64,000 nucleotides of DNA from Heracleum sosnowskyi (GCA_030848705.1 CM061244.1:112889111-112953110); one strand, 5' to 3'. Shown: positions 11,730 to 24,140, numbered from the stretch's first letter. The notes: generated by a model not told the origin, from the sequence alone. Translations and numbers: made by a program.

Positions 11730-14045
11730 TCATTCTTCACCAATCCCATTCCTCGTTGGGAACTTGATTTTTAGATGATAAGATGAGGCAACAGCCTTGA
11801 ACGCATGAAGACCAGTCCTTCCCAGGATTGCATTGTAGGTTGAAGTCGCTTTTATAACTATGAAGTCCAACATCTGAGTAGACATATTCATCCCTTGCCC
11901 CATGGTCATTGGGAGTTGGATAGTGCCTTCCACTTTTGATTCCACCCCGTTGAATCCGTATACAGGCATATTTGAGGGTGTTAGCTGAGAATCAGTGTAA
12001 CCCATCTTGATAAAAGCATCGTGGAACAAGATATCCACTGAAGCTCCATTGTCAACCAGGACTCTCTTTGTTTCGGAGTTACCTATCACATGTATTATGA
12101 CAAGAGGATCATCATGGGGGAACTTTACCCCTTCCAAGTCTGAATCGTCAAAACCTATTGATACTTCTGTTCTGGCACGCTTCGGTGCTTCTCCAACCAC
12201 AGTCATTACCTCTCGGGCATAAGCCTTTTTTGAGTTTCGGGAGGACCCAGCAGCGGTTGGTCCTCCGAATATCATGTTGATAACTGGCCCTCGGGGCTTG
12301 GGGTTACGATCTTGGTCGTTGTCCCTTCTGTCGTAATCCTTCCTTTCATAGTTTCCTCTTTGACTCCCTTGATTTCCATCCTTGGTGAATTTGCTGAGTT
12401 TTCCTCTCCGTATCAGGAACTCAATCTCATCTTTCAATTGCCTACAATCATCGGTGTCATGACCGACTTCTTTGTGGAACCGACAAAACTGACTTTGGTT
12501 CTGTTTGGACAAATCAGCCCTCATTGGCTTTGGCCATTTGATATCTTCTTCCTTGGCTATCTCCATCAGAATTTGACTCCTGGGAGTATTCAATCTTGCA
12601 TATTCTGTGAATTTTGGTCCAAAATTGCTTCTCTTAGGGGGAGAATCGGAGTTCTTTAATGTTCTGGGGAACTTTTCCTTGACGTCGTACTCCTGAGTTT
12701 CTTTTCTTTTCTTTGAGTTTCCACTACCGTCAGTAGTGGGTTCATATTTTCTCATGCTTTCTTCAGCCTTGATATACTTTCCGGCCCTATCTTGGAGCTT
12801 CAGCATGCTCTCGGGGGGATGTTTAGCTAACGACCGTTTGAAGTGGTCATCAGTGGTTCCGTGTTGCAGGGCTATCATAACCACTCTGTCCTCTAAGTCC
12901 GGGACTTTTAAAGCCTCTCGAGTGAATCGATTGATGTAGTCCCTTAGGGCCTCATTCTGTCCTTGCCGGATTGCCATGAGTGATGCAGAACTTTTCTCAT
13001 GCACCCTTCCACTAATGAACTGATTGATGAAAGCCTTGCTTAGTTCCTTGAATGACCCAATAGAGTTGGGAGGTAGACGGCTATACCAACGTTGGGCCAT
13101 GCCTGCCAAGGTTTGTGGAAACGCCCTACACTTGACCGCATCGTTGGTTGGCTGCAACAGCAGTGCATTGGAGAAGGTCCTTACATGATTTGCGGGATCT
13201 CCCGTTCCATCATAGACTTTGATCGAATGCATCTTAAACTTTCTGGATATAGCCGTTTTCATGATGTCTTGAGTAAACGGTGGTGTAGGATCATCAGGAT
13301 CTCCTAGGGGCAACAAAATACTAGGATCACCCCTTGGGGCTTCAGCCCTCTTGGTCCTTCTTGGTGGATCCAAGTTGATTATCGGGATTCCTTCAGTCGT
13401 TCGGCCCCGAGATTGAGCGGCCTCTTCTTCAGCAAGGAGTTTTTTGAGCCTTGCAGTCTCTGTCTCATGGGCTGCAAGTTTCTCCCTAGTAGTTTGGGGT
13501 TGCTCCCGATTTGTCTGGTAAGAACGTCTCCTTCTTGGGGCGACATCCTCCCCAGTTGTATAACCCTCATCCTCGGTATATGGGCCAGATTAATCTTGAA
13601 TGAGAGAGGTCTGACGAGTTTGTTGTTGTTGGGGTCCCAGACCTTGAATATAAGGGGGCACATATGCCTCATGGTAGATTGGATTAGTTCCACTACCACC
13701 CGCCATGGGTCGAGGGGGCATGCCATAGCTTGGCATCCCCAAAGTCTGATTCGCGTATTGAGGGAGATCAGTAGTATGGAGTTGAAGGCTCCTTGGTGCA
13801 CTCATGAGCAGCGGGGATGTCGTGATTGGTTGCTGGTGAACGGTCTCTCGTGGATTAGATCCATGAATGACCATCTGCAGGGGATTCGTCCCTTCAACAG
13901 AAATCGGGATTTCCGGTCCTTGAGTGTTGGTGGGGATATTCGCCCCTTGTGTGCCGGTAGTCGGCGGTGGCTGATCAGCCTCAGAGGTGAGGGGGCGATC
14001 GTCGGGAGTCTGAGTATCCCGAGCTGTTCTTCGTGTGTTTGCCAT
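11730..14045 (-). pseudogene. Tat gag-protease ORF with one nonsense codon
   Basis: One continuous frame from ATG 14045 (MANTRRTARD) to 11730, interrupted only by TAA at 13590-13592. The C-terminal two thirds (from 13373) is the capsid-like gag domain (ISRKFKMHSIKVYDG ... AMAQRWYSRLP-type block). It is followed by a zinc-knuckle variant CRFHKEVGHDTDDC with His in place of the second Cys, then an aspartic protease (VLVDNGASVDILF at about 12015-12065). The N-terminal segment is Pro/Thr-rich. Gag-PR and pol are in different frames. Confidence 0.88.
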
Positions 14046-14060
14046 GGTTGATGTTGTCTT

Positions 14061-14076
14061 CCCACAGACGGCGCCA
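14061..14076 (-). other. Primer-binding site of the Tat element
   Basis: Two bases inside the 5' LTR the minus strand reads TGGCGCCGTCTGTGGG. The first nine bases match the tRNA-Asp-type site seen in many plant gypsy elements; the rest diverges, so the primer tRNA is not certain. Confidence 0.7.
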
Positions 14077-14078
14077 AA

Positions 14079-14721
14079 TGTTATGGATTAAAAAACGTGC
14101 TTTGTGAATTTAATGCTAGGATTAATGAGCTTCGAGCTTTAATGGCTGCACTCGTGTATCCGGACTAAATTGGTCCTCACAAGATGCCTACGTATCTCAA
14201 ATCGTTATTGAGAATCAAGCCAAAGACGTAGTTCTTGGGGTGCCTTCGTGGCTTGTTGCGCCTTCGAGGCGTTGTGACGTATGGAGCTGTGCCCAAAACG
14301 TAGTAGATGACGTATGGAGCTGTGCCCAAAACGTAGTAGATGACGTATGGAGCTGTGCCCAAAACGTAGTTCTGATTGTAGGATCAGGGTCCTTTTATAG
14401 GCGTCTAGAGCATAGTATTTATGGTATGTTTAGGAGTCTTAGCGAATAAGTCTCCTTTTTGATATTGGATAAACATTGTATTTCTTGCTGGAGAATTCGT
14501 TTCATTGTTGATAAAGGCTATGACTCATTAATTGCCTTTAATTAGGATTCCGGATCCTTTTTTGATGAATTTACCATATTTTGAACTCTTTTTATGAGTT
14601 GTATATTTTCCATATTCATTAATTACGAAATTAATGAATAATTAGGGTGTCGGTCCTTAAATACCGGCCTTTTAATTGAATCAGCAATTATATTTCTATA
14701 ATTACTTTTCTGTCCATATCA
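14079..14721 (-). repeat. 5' LTR of the Tat element
   Basis: 643 bp, near-identical to the 5896-6523 copy. It has three copies of the 33-bp GACGTATGGAGC minisatellite unit. Flanked on the right by TATAT. Confidence 0.93.
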
Positions 14722-14726
14722 TATAT

Positions 14727-15137
14727 ATATATACTGATAATTAATAATTATTATAAAATATTTTCACGATAAAATATAATGCAATATTTACGAAAAAACC
14801 CTAACACATATATACACGTTTACTCCATAGCCAAAGTGAGAGAGGCTAGCGTTCCCTGGACGCAATCAAATCACACAAATTATTCTCATCTCTCACTTTT
14901 AACAAAAATAATAAAATTAAAAAACTACTCTTTCTGCTTTTAATCCAACGGTTGAAAACAAACCATCAAGAACAAAAAACATTCCCACACTCCTACTGCT
15001 AATTGACTACCATATATACACACACACACACACGCCCACATTTTGTATTTCTGCTCGTCTCTCTCTCACTTATCTGTTACTACCCTTGTTTTCTCTCTCT
15101 ACAAATTCCATTTACTTTCTCTCTCTAGAAACCCACC
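14727..15137 (+). promoter_or_regulatory. eIF5A promoter region and 5' leader
   Basis: A TATA-like CATATATA near 15010-15017 is followed by an (AC)n run. Then comes a strongly C/T-rich stretch (TCTCTCTC blocks at 15057-15126), typical of leaders of highly expressed plant translation genes. The Tat 5' LTR ends only about 415 bp upstream of the ATG. Confidence 0.55.
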
Positions 15138-16789
15138 ATGTCTGACGAGGAGCACCAGTTCGAGTCAAAAGCTGATGCGGGAGCTTCAAAGACGTATCCT
15201 CAACAGGCTGGTACTATTCGTAAAGGCGGTTATATTGTTATCAAAGGCCGTGCTTGCAAGGTCGATCTCCTCCTCTCTCTCGTTATATATTTTTCTGTTT
15301 ATGTTATCTGTATATTATAAGATCGGTGTTTATTTTATTTTATTATGATTGATTTTAATGTAATTAGGTTTTTTTTAGGGTTTGATTGATGAATAGAAAG
15401 GTGAATTAGTATATATAGATCTCTACTTGTGATTAATTGAATTGATTGGAGTTAGGTTAAATTTTAGGGGTTTTGATTGATTATTTGAGTTTTTACTGAT
15501 TTTTACGGTTGTTTTCTGTATTTGTGTTGATTGTGATTTATTAATTTAAGTTTGGTGTTTATGTGATACGATTATAATTAGGTTTAATTTAAGTGCTTGA
15601 TTGTTTGATTCAGTTTTTACTTTTGTTTACCGCTATTGTTGTCTAGTAGTCTGCTTAGACATGTTGATATACCGATTTTGCACTGTAAAAATGTGTTATG
15701 CTTGCTATTTTGTTGAATTCATCTGAGCAGATCCTTGATATAGAAATAAAAATGTTTAGAAATGAAATTGGTTTTTAGTCAAGTAGTGTTTTCTTTTGTG
15801 AAGCTTGTCATTGTTTATGTTTACGAGCTAATAACGTACTGTTAGATTCAGAGCTAATAACTTACTATTATATTCAGATAGTGTTAGGTTGTTCGTTTTC
15901 TACATTAGTTGGATTTTAGATTCTAGATCTCATTCTGTTGTGGTTTTCTCAGACTTGATTGTTGTTTATAATCCTTGTGTATTGCTCTTTTTTTTTTTAA
16001 ATTTATATATGAGAGATTTGGAGGTGATTTTTGGTTGTGACTAAATGAATGCTTGTGATTTATGTAGGTGGTGGAGGTCTCAACTTCCAAGACCGGAAAG
16101 CATGGACATGCTAAATGTCACTTTGTTGCCATTGACATCTTCAATGGGAAGAAGCTCGAAGATATTGTTCCATCTTCCCACAATTGTGATGTATGTTTAT
16201 TGTTCATCTTTTATGTTTAATATGAATTGTACTTGGCCTTAAATTTTCAACATCAAATGTGTCCTCCTTACAGTCATTTGTTTTTCTATTCTAAACCAAG
16301 ATGTATGTTGAATTACAGGTCCCTCATGTCACCCGTACTGATTATCAGCTCATTGATATCTCCGAGGATGGCTTTGTATGTAGATTATGACCATTTGTTT
16401 TACATTTCCTTTTGATTCGATGAATATAACCTTGTACTAACCATGATAAAATGTTGTAGGTGAGTTTGCTCACTGACAATGGGAATACAAAGGATGACCT
16501 CAAGCTTCCAACTGACGATGCTCTCCTTACTCAGGTTAGTTAATGATGTATTTTCTTTTGTTTTGTGTTGCCCTGGAGTGGCTCTTGTAAATCTAGCTTC
16601 TTCGTGCTATATTAAATGCTACAAGTATTTTATGCCATCCAAGTTTTTGAAGTTCCAAAATTTATTCTAACAAGAAAATTTAAACAGATCAAGGATGGAT
16701 TCAATGAGGGGAAGGACTTGGTTGTGTCGGTCATGTCAGCCATGGGAGAGGAGCAGATCAATGCCCTCAAGGATATCGGTCCCAAGTAA
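15138..16789 (+). CDS. eIF5A: Eukaryotic translation initiation factor 5A
   Basis: Five exons join cleanly: 15138-15260, 16068-16190, 16319-16375, 16460-16534 and 16688-16789, total 480 nt or 159 residues plus TAA, the standard plant length. The start is MSDEEHQFESKADAGASKTY. The hypusine loop STSKTGKHGHAK is intact in exon 2, with the modified Lys in KTGKHGH. It continues FVAIDIFNGKKLEDIVPSSHN (SH3-like N-domain) and VTRTDYQLIDISEDGFVSL (OB-fold C-domain), ending ALKDIGPK. The factor is cytosolic; it binds the ribosome and relieves stalling after deoxyhypusine synthase and hydroxylase act on the Lys. All introns are GT-AG; the first is 807 bp. Appears fully functional. Confidence 0.97.
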
Positions 16790-17359
16790 CTCGCTCCAGT
16801 GTGAGGATGATGTACTTCTGCCACCATTTTCATGAAGTTTAACACCGGAATTATGGTGGTGGTCACGAGCCATCCTATATTTGTATTTTCTTACTTTTTT
16901 GAATGATGACTTTTTATATGAATGGGCTGCTACTAGTATGCCGGCAGCATTTATACTCTTCATGAACCTTGACCTTTTTATTTACAATATCATCAATTGT
17001 GACCAACTGGTGCCCTTTGATATTTTAGATTATGTTTTTAGAATTTCTCAATCATAACTCCAACTTATTGCCTTGGAACTGTACTGACTGCTGGTGCCAT
17101 ATACCAATACTGACACTAGATAGTTGTGAAAAATTATTCAGATTGTTGTGAAAAATAATTCCACAGGGTACGCCTTTGATGCCAAAACAACACAGTTCTA
17201 TGAGAACTTCCAACTTCAACTCAAAACTTCGTTCACTTTGTATGAATTGTTGCTACTATCTGTGGTTTTAACAGTTGCTTTGGTTAACTTCCTGTTTGGG
17301 TCTTATGAAGGTCAATAAGCATTAGAAATCATCAAATAATAGGTATTACCAGACATTAG
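16790..17359. other. 3' UTR of eIF5A and intergenic DNA
   Basis: The 3' UTR probably extends to about 17000. No further gene is seen before the IPK fragment. Confidence 0.5.
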
Positions 17360-17545
17360 TTTGAAACAATAACACTGATTGCATTAGAAATGTCCTCTTC
17401 GCTCACAACAACGATCAAAATCACAAATAATAGGACTTGCATATAACAAGGATCCTCTTCAAGTATATCTTCAATATGACATATCATATGACCGTTGCAA
17501 GCCAATCTTCAGGGATCTCATCTTTTAACCTTCCTCTCCCATGGC
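17360..17545 (-). pseudogene. Detached 3' end of an IPK gene copy
   Basis: On the minus strand GRLKDEIPEDWLATVI is followed by a stop and then DNA similar to the 3' UTR of the complete IPK gene at 52427-58568. The similarity covers the end of the coding exon and about 100 bp beyond it (shared GACTTGCATATAACAAGGAT). Compared with the functional gene it has Gly to Ala in DWLxT and an earlier stop, and nothing upstream of the exon remains recognisable. Probably a remnant of a duplicated IPK locus or a transposon-carried fragment. Confidence 0.75.
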
Positions 17546-18729
17546 TGACAAGTCTTCATATTTTATTTGTGCACATTCAAACTTAAATTAATTTATAATT
17601 TGTTATGGCCAGCTTCAGATGGACTAATATAAGCATCGAAATATTCATATTAAAAATTTAAATTTCGAACTACGAGTAATTTAATTGGAGTTATATTTAA
17701 AAAATTATATTAATTATAACTATTTTTTTATTATTTTATGTATTGCAACAAATAATGGCCTGATTTTTTTTGTCAGGGTTTACATTTTGCATATGAATTG
17801 TACCGAATATAATTCCTGATAAAAATGGAAAAAGTGATTTATTTTCTTTCATTCAAGAAAACTTATCATCTGAAGGGTATGAATAGATGTTCCCGGAAAT
17901 CTAAATAATAAAACTTTAATGTCCGAAAAGAAACTTACCAATGTCTTCGCATCCGAAAAGAAGAAAGAAAAATTAATTAAGAATAACAATTTTAAAATAA
18001 TATTAATGGGAATAAAACAACAAAGAAAAATAAATCCAAAATCCAACTACTATTAAAATAATATTTAAAGCGAAATAATAAAAATTAAAATCTAATGAAA
18101 GGGAACCCTTTGATTAGAAACTCAAGAGAGTCCAAAATGACCCAAAATACCGCCATAAATGATCAAATAACAATCATAAAGGGTACCCTTGTATGAGTAA
18201 AAAAACATAATTTCAAAATATCATTTTCAAAATAATCATTACCATCATGAACTAATTAAAATACAACTAATTAAATTTAACGATATTAATGGGAGAAGAT
18301 CTTAAGCAACCAATTAAAGAAATTTATAAACCTAAGATGAGATACTACCTACCAATTTAAAAGAATAAATGTAAAAACTACAGAGAGAACTTTACAGAAC
18401 AAAGGACTTGTATATAACCGGTTGCATGGTTTTAACAAAACCAGACCAAAACAAAAGATATTATGGCTGGAGATAAAGTAACACATAGAAATATTCAAAA
18501 TTGAAATTCTATTATATTTTAAAATGGTAAGGCCTAAAAGTATGGCAAAACTCTAACTAATACTTGGACTTAATTAAGCAAGAATGACTCCACTAATCCA
18601 GTAATCACTAATCAAATTAGAGGAACTAAATAGAGGATTTATTGGAACATTAACAACTAATTACAAAGGCAGTTGCATCATTTTTTCTTCCCTAACCTAA
18701 TAATAGTTTCGCTATATATAATTCCGCAC
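17546..18729. other. AT-rich intergenic DNA
   Basis: No coding signal or known repeat recognised on either strand. It ends in the host sequence GTCTCAGC duplicated by the hAT insertion. Confidence 0.5.
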
Positions 18730-19411
18730 GTCTCAGCTAGAGGTGGCCACCCGGGCGGGTCTGACCGACCAACCCGGGCACGGCACGCCGTTTTAACTCG
18801 GTGAACTCGGCTCGGTAACGGGACGAGGCGAACCGGCACGAACCGCAACAGAAAACCGGGACGTTTAGGGGACTGAAATTCGCAACCGGCACGACACGGC
18901 CCGCCGGCACGGCCCGCCGGCACGACACGACACGTCTACCACCGTGAACCGGCACGTGACCCGCCTGCCTGCCCGGCACGTCTACTCTGCATGTGCTCTA
19001 TAATATATAATGTATACTTCAATTTGCATACTTCAGTCTTCACAGACACAGTTCACATGCATCATGTATATTATAAACAAGTTAATACCTGCATGATGCA
19101 TGTGTCCACTGACCACTGTCCAATTGTCCATACCATACTGTATATATATTATAATTTATATATTCCCTGCAATTTGCAAACAAATAGCCGTTCGGATTTT
19201 CCGACTTCTTTCTTCTTTCTGCAACGGCTACATACAACGGCTACATTTTTTATTATAAATACCTCCACAATCCTCCTATTTTTCTCCACCCCACTCTATC
19301 TCTCTACTCTATCTCTCTGCTCATTCTCTCTGCTCATTCTGAATTTAATCTCTAACATTCCGAAGACTTTAAATATTTTCGACCAAATTCCGACGAAGGT
19401 TTAAAAAAAAA

Positions 19412-22400
19412 ATGGAAGAAGGAAGAGGCACCGTATCATCTCAAGGTTCAACCCAAGCAACATCGATGCCACCTCCTCGATCCGAAACTGGTATTTACTT
19501 TTTTTAATTATTTTTTTATTCAGTTTTTATATTCGGGAAAATGTTTTTTTTATATTTGTTATCTATAAAATGTTTTTAAAAAGATATGTTTTTATGCTTA
19601 AAAAATTATTCGGTTTTTATATTCGGTTTTTATATTTAAAAAACGTTCTATTTTTTTGTTTTTAAAAAGATTTATTTTTTATGCTTAAAAAATTATTTGG
19701 TTTTTATTTCGATTTTTTATGTTTTGAAATTAATCAGATTTTATTTGATTTTGTAGGTGGTTCTTCTAGTTCTACGAGACATTCGTCACATGTTTGGAAT
19801 TATTTTACGAAAGATCCAACGGAAGTTCCGGACCGATTTAAAGTTTGTTGTTTGCTTTGTATTCAAAATAATCGAAAACAAGACCCTTTTGTTCACACTA
19901 AAGGGGCGGTACGGGTACACTTGATCGACACTTGAAAAATCATCATGGAATAACAAAGGTAAGTCATGAAAGTGGAGCGGCACGTGGAGGTTCACAACAA
20001 ACACAAATTGGTGGTTTCGTGACTTCGTCTCCCGGTGGAGGTATGCCTTTTGCCTATAATAAAGATAGAATGATAGAAGATTTTGCTACTTATATTACTT
20101 TAGACGAGTTACCTTTCTCCCACGGTGAGAGTCCGAATTTAGAGCACATGGTTAAACATTCACTAAACCCGGCATTTAGAAGAATTCCTAGGAACACACT
20201 TAAACGTCACACACAAAAACAATATTATGCTCAACGTGCACAATTAATTGAAAGTTTTGCTAATTTTGATGGTATGGTTTCTTTAACTAGTGATTGTTGG
20301 AGTTCGGGTCAAGGCGAGCCGTATATTTGTGTTACGGTTCATTGGATTAGTGATTGGCATATAGAAAAACGAATTATTGCTTTTGATATTATGGATGAGT
20401 CACACACCGGTTATAACATAAAACAAAGAATTTTAGATACAATAAAAGAATTTAATTTGTTTAACAAGGTATTTACGATATCTTTAGATAATGCCGCTTC
20501 TAATAACAAAGCCATGGATTATGTTAAGAACGACATTCCTTTAGTTTTAGATGGAGTATTTTTACACGTTAGATGTTGTGCTCACATAATTAACTTGTCG
20601 GCCCAAAAGGGAATTACACAAATAACTCATTTATTAGAACCTATTAGGAAAGTAGTTAAGTATCTACGTTATGCTGGTACATATAGGTCTAAGTATAAAA
20701 AATTATGTAGAGAAATTGGATTTAGGCCGAAGAAGTGGGGTAGGGGTGTACACGGGTTGTTAAAACCGACCAATCCAATCCAAACCGACCTTTTTTTGTC
20801 CGATCCAAACCGAATTTTTTAAACCGATACACATTTGGATTGAAAAACTATAAAACCGATTTAAATGGGTTGGGTATGGGTTTCGAGTTTTTTTAGCCGA
20901 ACCAACCCAACCCGATTAAAAATAATAAAGTTTAACTAAACAATATGGATTGTTGAACTTAGGTTGCTCTCAGATGCATTTCTGTTGGTTTTTGTTTCAG
21001 GCATGTTGTTTCTCTAGTTTTTGTATGGTTACATCAGGTTTTTCTATGAATATGAAAGGAACTACGCAGAATAGATAATAGATTCATACACCTACATGCT
21101 TCTTATGTTGATTTTCTCTTAGTCGTTTTCTTGAATTCCCCGTGGTGAAGCAGCTGAAATAACGGTGATGTTGTATCTTTTAAGTATGATATTTTACCTT
21201 TGTTTAATTAGCATCTAAACACCTGTTTAATGCATTTGGTATCTTTTCTGTTATATGATGTTATACTAGTTTTGTCTCTAATAGGCTCATCAAAGCCAAC
21301 CGACAACAAATGTTTGCAATGAAACAAATAAGAGGTTATTGGAAAGCTACTTGCATCAGCAAAAAATGGATACTACTGAAAATATTAATATTTATTAACC
21401 CGATCACTCCGACCCGAACCAATCCAAACCGAAATACACTAAATGGGTTGGATTACGAATTTTATTTTTATGGGTTGGTTTGAAAATTTGCAAACCCGAT
21501 TTAATTGGGTTGGGTTGTTAAATTCTCTTAACCCGCCCAACCCGAACCGTGTACACCCCTAAAGTGGGGTATCGATTGTTCTACGAGATGGAATTCGACT
21601 TTTAAATTATTAAATGATGCAATTCAATATAAGATCATTATCACCGAATTATATAATGAAGACCCTAGGAACCAATACGAAGGTGGACCGATTACCGAAT
21701 TTGATTGGGAATTGGCATCTAGAGTACGTAACATACTTGATTGTTTTGCATATGCTACTAAGGTTTTTTCTTATGTTTATGAACCAAATGTACATCATGT
21801 TATCATTGAGTGTGTTAATATAGTTACTACTTTAGAAGAATATGGACGAGATCCATATTTTAGTGATATTATTGTTGACATGAAAATTAAGTGGATCGAA
21901 TACTTTACGGAATTTCCTTATATTTATGGTATTGCATGTCTCCTTGATCCCGGTGTTAGAAAGGAAGGTTTAGAAGGAATTTTAGGGCATTATTATGATG
22001 TTTTAAATGTTTCATATGATCATGTTGTATATGTTAATCAATGTTTAGACTTGTTGTATCGTCTTGTAGATATTTATGCTCTAAAAGTTCAAAATTCTAT
22101 ACAACCTAGTAGTATTAGTAGTAGTGGTGGTCGTAGTAGGTTTAATAGTACAATTTCTTCTATATTGACTAAAAAACAAAAATGTAAAATTTCCACTTCA
22201 TCTCTCGTACCCTCTTCTTCTTATAGTATGGTTAGGGAATTTTTTTCTTATCATTACGAATTAAATGAAGATTTTGAAATACTAACATGGTGGAAGAATC
22301 ATGAGTTACAATTTCCGATTTTAGCAAAAATTGTAAGGGATATTTTTGTAGTCCCCGCTTCTACGATTGCGTCCGAGTCCGCTTTTAGTGCAGGTAGAAG

Positions 22401-22572
22401 AGTGTTAGACGAGAAGAGAACGAGTTTAGCGCCGGACGTAGTAAAGATTTGTGTTTGTAAAAAAGATTGGGATCAAGCCGCAAAAAGACAACAAGGAAGA
22501 AAAGAAGATGACTCGGACGGCGAAAACGATCCGTGGATGACAATGGATACTTCGGATTCCGATGCCGGATAG
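19412..22572 (+). pseudogene. hAT transposase gene, frameshifted and interrupted by a MITE
   Basis: Exon 1 is 19412-19490 (MEEGRGTVSSQGSTQ). Exon 2 starts at 19757 and encodes a BED-type zinc finger (HVWNYFTKDP; CCLLC). Near 19905-19920 the frame changes by one, at a GGGGCGGTACGGG stretch; then LDRHLKNHHG continues in the new frame. The catalytic RNase H-like region follows (SLTSDCWSSGQGEPYICVTV; FTISLDNAASNN; HVRCCAHIINL). At 20740 the 821-bp MITE splits the codon of WGID; the ORF resumes in phase at 21570 and runs to the hATC dimerisation domain (FPILAKIVRDIFVVPAST; SESAFSAGRRVL) and an acidic tail ending at 22572. No other lesion is seen. Confidence 0.88.
20741..21561. mobile_element. hAT-type MITE nested in the transposase gene
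   Basis: 821 bp with perfect termini TAGGGGTGTACACGG / CCGTGTACACCCCTA and an 8-bp duplication AAGTGGGG (20733-20740, 21562-21569). Both ends carry AACCCGACCC/AACCGAACC-type repeats. The centre (about 20940-21400) is unique AT-rich DNA with no ORF I recognise. Confidence 0.93.
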
Positions 22573-23004
22573 CATTTTTTTTGTTCTGTATTTTTATAAT
22601 TTGTTTGGTTTGTAATTGTTTTAATATGTTAATGCGGTTTGTTCCGTTTTTTAGAGAGGAGTCCTCTCAAATTAATTGTAACATTTTTTTAATTAATAAA
22701 ATTTATAGAGGTACCATCCTCTTTTCTTCCAAATTTTTTTTATAGTTTCAAACAATTATTTGTATCAAATTAAAATAAAAAAATAAAAATTTAAACCGCC
22801 CCGACCCGTAACCCGTCCGCCAACCCGGCGGAACCGTGCACGTGCCAATCATTCTACATCACGGCACGGCTCGCCCCGCCCCGTCTCCAGAAACGTGCCG
22901 TTCGCGGTTTAGTATTTACACGGGACGACCCGCCCGTGAACCGGCACGACACGGGACGGACCGCCCGTGTGGCCAGCACTAGTCTCAGCCTCAAACACAG
23001 CACC

Positions 23005-23067
23005 ATGCAGGCAACTTTAACGCCCAATGCGATCTCGGCGATCCGCGCCAAAGATTTTTACATCTAC
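23005..23067 (+). CDS. Possible orphan first exon (hypothetical)
   Basis: ATG at 23005 opens MQATLTPNAISAIRAKDFYI, 21 codons, ending at a good donor TAC/GTTAGT at 23068. Sequence immediately before the ATG (before hAT insertion) joins 18737, where CTATATATA lies at 18712-18720. I do not recognise the protein, and no downstream exons were found: a Helitron and old Copia DNA follow. It may be a gene start cut off from its body, or chance. Confidence 0.25.
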
Positions 23068-23644
23068 GTTAGTTCCCGAAAGTACGACTTTTCTCTCGTT
23101 TTAATCTTAACTAGAATAAAAGCCCGTGCGAGGCACGGACTGGTAGCTTAAATTGTGTTTATAAACTATTCTATGCATGATCATTATCGTTTCAAGTATA
23201 TGATTTATATATATAGAGTTTTTTCTTATTGATGGTATATGTAGATATTGGCCATTGGGTGCTTACTTAAGTATGTTCAAGTTTTTAATTTAGAAATTAA
23301 TACGAGTATTACTAATAGCTGTCATGTTAGTTTACAATTTTTTTTGCGGGATAGAATAGATACGTTCTAGATGAGTTTAGAACATTGCAATCCTAAATTG
23401 TCTTTTAATTCTTCAAGATGTTACATTCTGGAGAGTATGTTTTATTACTGATTTTGATCAAAAGCCTTCGTAAATCTTCTAATACTCTACTTAGGTCTTG
23501 CGCTTTCAGTTCTTAAAACTTTCTTTCTAACTCGTTCATATCTTTTCTTGCAATTTGTTGATTGTAAGCATTCTTTTCCTTTGTTTCGCTTCCTCTATCT
23601 TTCAGACTTTCAAAACATCGAATAATTCAGTGTCAAGTAATTAT

Positions 23645-24140
23645 CCCAAATGCAACAACTTGAGTAATCCACAAACCCACCCCAAGTTCCCAAAAGATCA
23701 TGATTTGTTGGTGCAATTTGTAGTAATACTTTGTGTTATAAACTGAACTAAAGTCCCAACTCTTCTCGATTTTGAGACTCGAGTGGTACAAACTCCCCCA
23801 CTTAAATTCTTGACGGCATCGTTAGATCTGAACGGATAGTTCATAGGTCCAAGATCGTACATCTCTAGCGATTGTGAGATAATACTGGCTAGTTTATGTC
23901 CCCCACCTCTGGACCTCAGTCCATTGTGAAATAATATCACTAGTCTTCGTGTCCCCACCTCCAGCAACTTCACGAATCAACCGCCGACCAATTGGCCCAA
24001 ATGCAATAACGTGGGTAATCCACAAACCCATCGCAGGTCTCCAAAAGATCATGATTGTTGGTGCACTTAGTAGTTGTATTTTGTCTTATAAACTGTACTA
24101 AAGCCCCCACATTTCTCGATGTGAGACTCAGATGTTACAA
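23645..24140. repeat. Direct duplication inside the Helitron
   Basis: About 150 bp beginning CCCAAATGCAA at 23645 recurs diverged from 23996 (shared GGTAATCCACAAACCCA-type and CCAAAAGATCATGAT segments), period near 351 bp. Both copies contain the motif TTCTCGAT...GAGACTC. Confidence 0.75.

Larger units (their letters stand above)
5896..14721 (-). mobile_element. Ty3/gypsy LTR retrotransposon, Tat lineage (dual RNase H), defective
   Basis: The element is bounded by two LTRs (5896-6523 and 14079-14721) beginning TG and ending CA, with a TATAT duplication on each side (5891-5895, 14722-14726). On the minus strand the order is LTR, primer site, gag-protease, RT-RNase H, a second RNase H fused to integrase, a long 3' non-coding region, polypurine tract, LTR. 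A second RNase H between the first RNase H and integrase is the established hallmark of the Tat clade. The LTRs differ by about five substitutions plus copy-number changes in internal minisatellites, so insertion is recent. gag and pol nevertheless carry stops, a frameshift and a deletion, so this copy is non-autonomous and may have been copied from an already defective master. Confidence 0.93.
18738..22981 (+). mobile_element. hAT (Ac/RICESLEEPER-like) DNA transposon
   Basis: An 8-bp duplication GTCTCAGC (18730-18737 and 22982-22989) flanks termini TAGAGGTGGCCACCCGGGCGG and, in reverse complement, TAGTGCTGGCCACACGGGCGG. About 240 bp inside each end is GC-rich and full of CCGGCACGACACGG-type repeats, which are probable transposase-binding subterminal arrays. 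The body carries one transposase gene on the plus strand. Net length without the nested MITE is about 3.4 kb. Eight-base duplications and subterminal repeats are the hAT norm. Confidence 0.93.

Noticed and set aside
13413..14051. 212-codon plus-strand ORF
   Set aside because: Lies opposite the gag N-terminal region of the Tat element and has no protein-like features; shadow frame.
18678..18979. Arg/Pro/Gly-rich minus-strand proteins
   Set aside because: Frames run through the GC-rich subterminal repeats of the hAT element.
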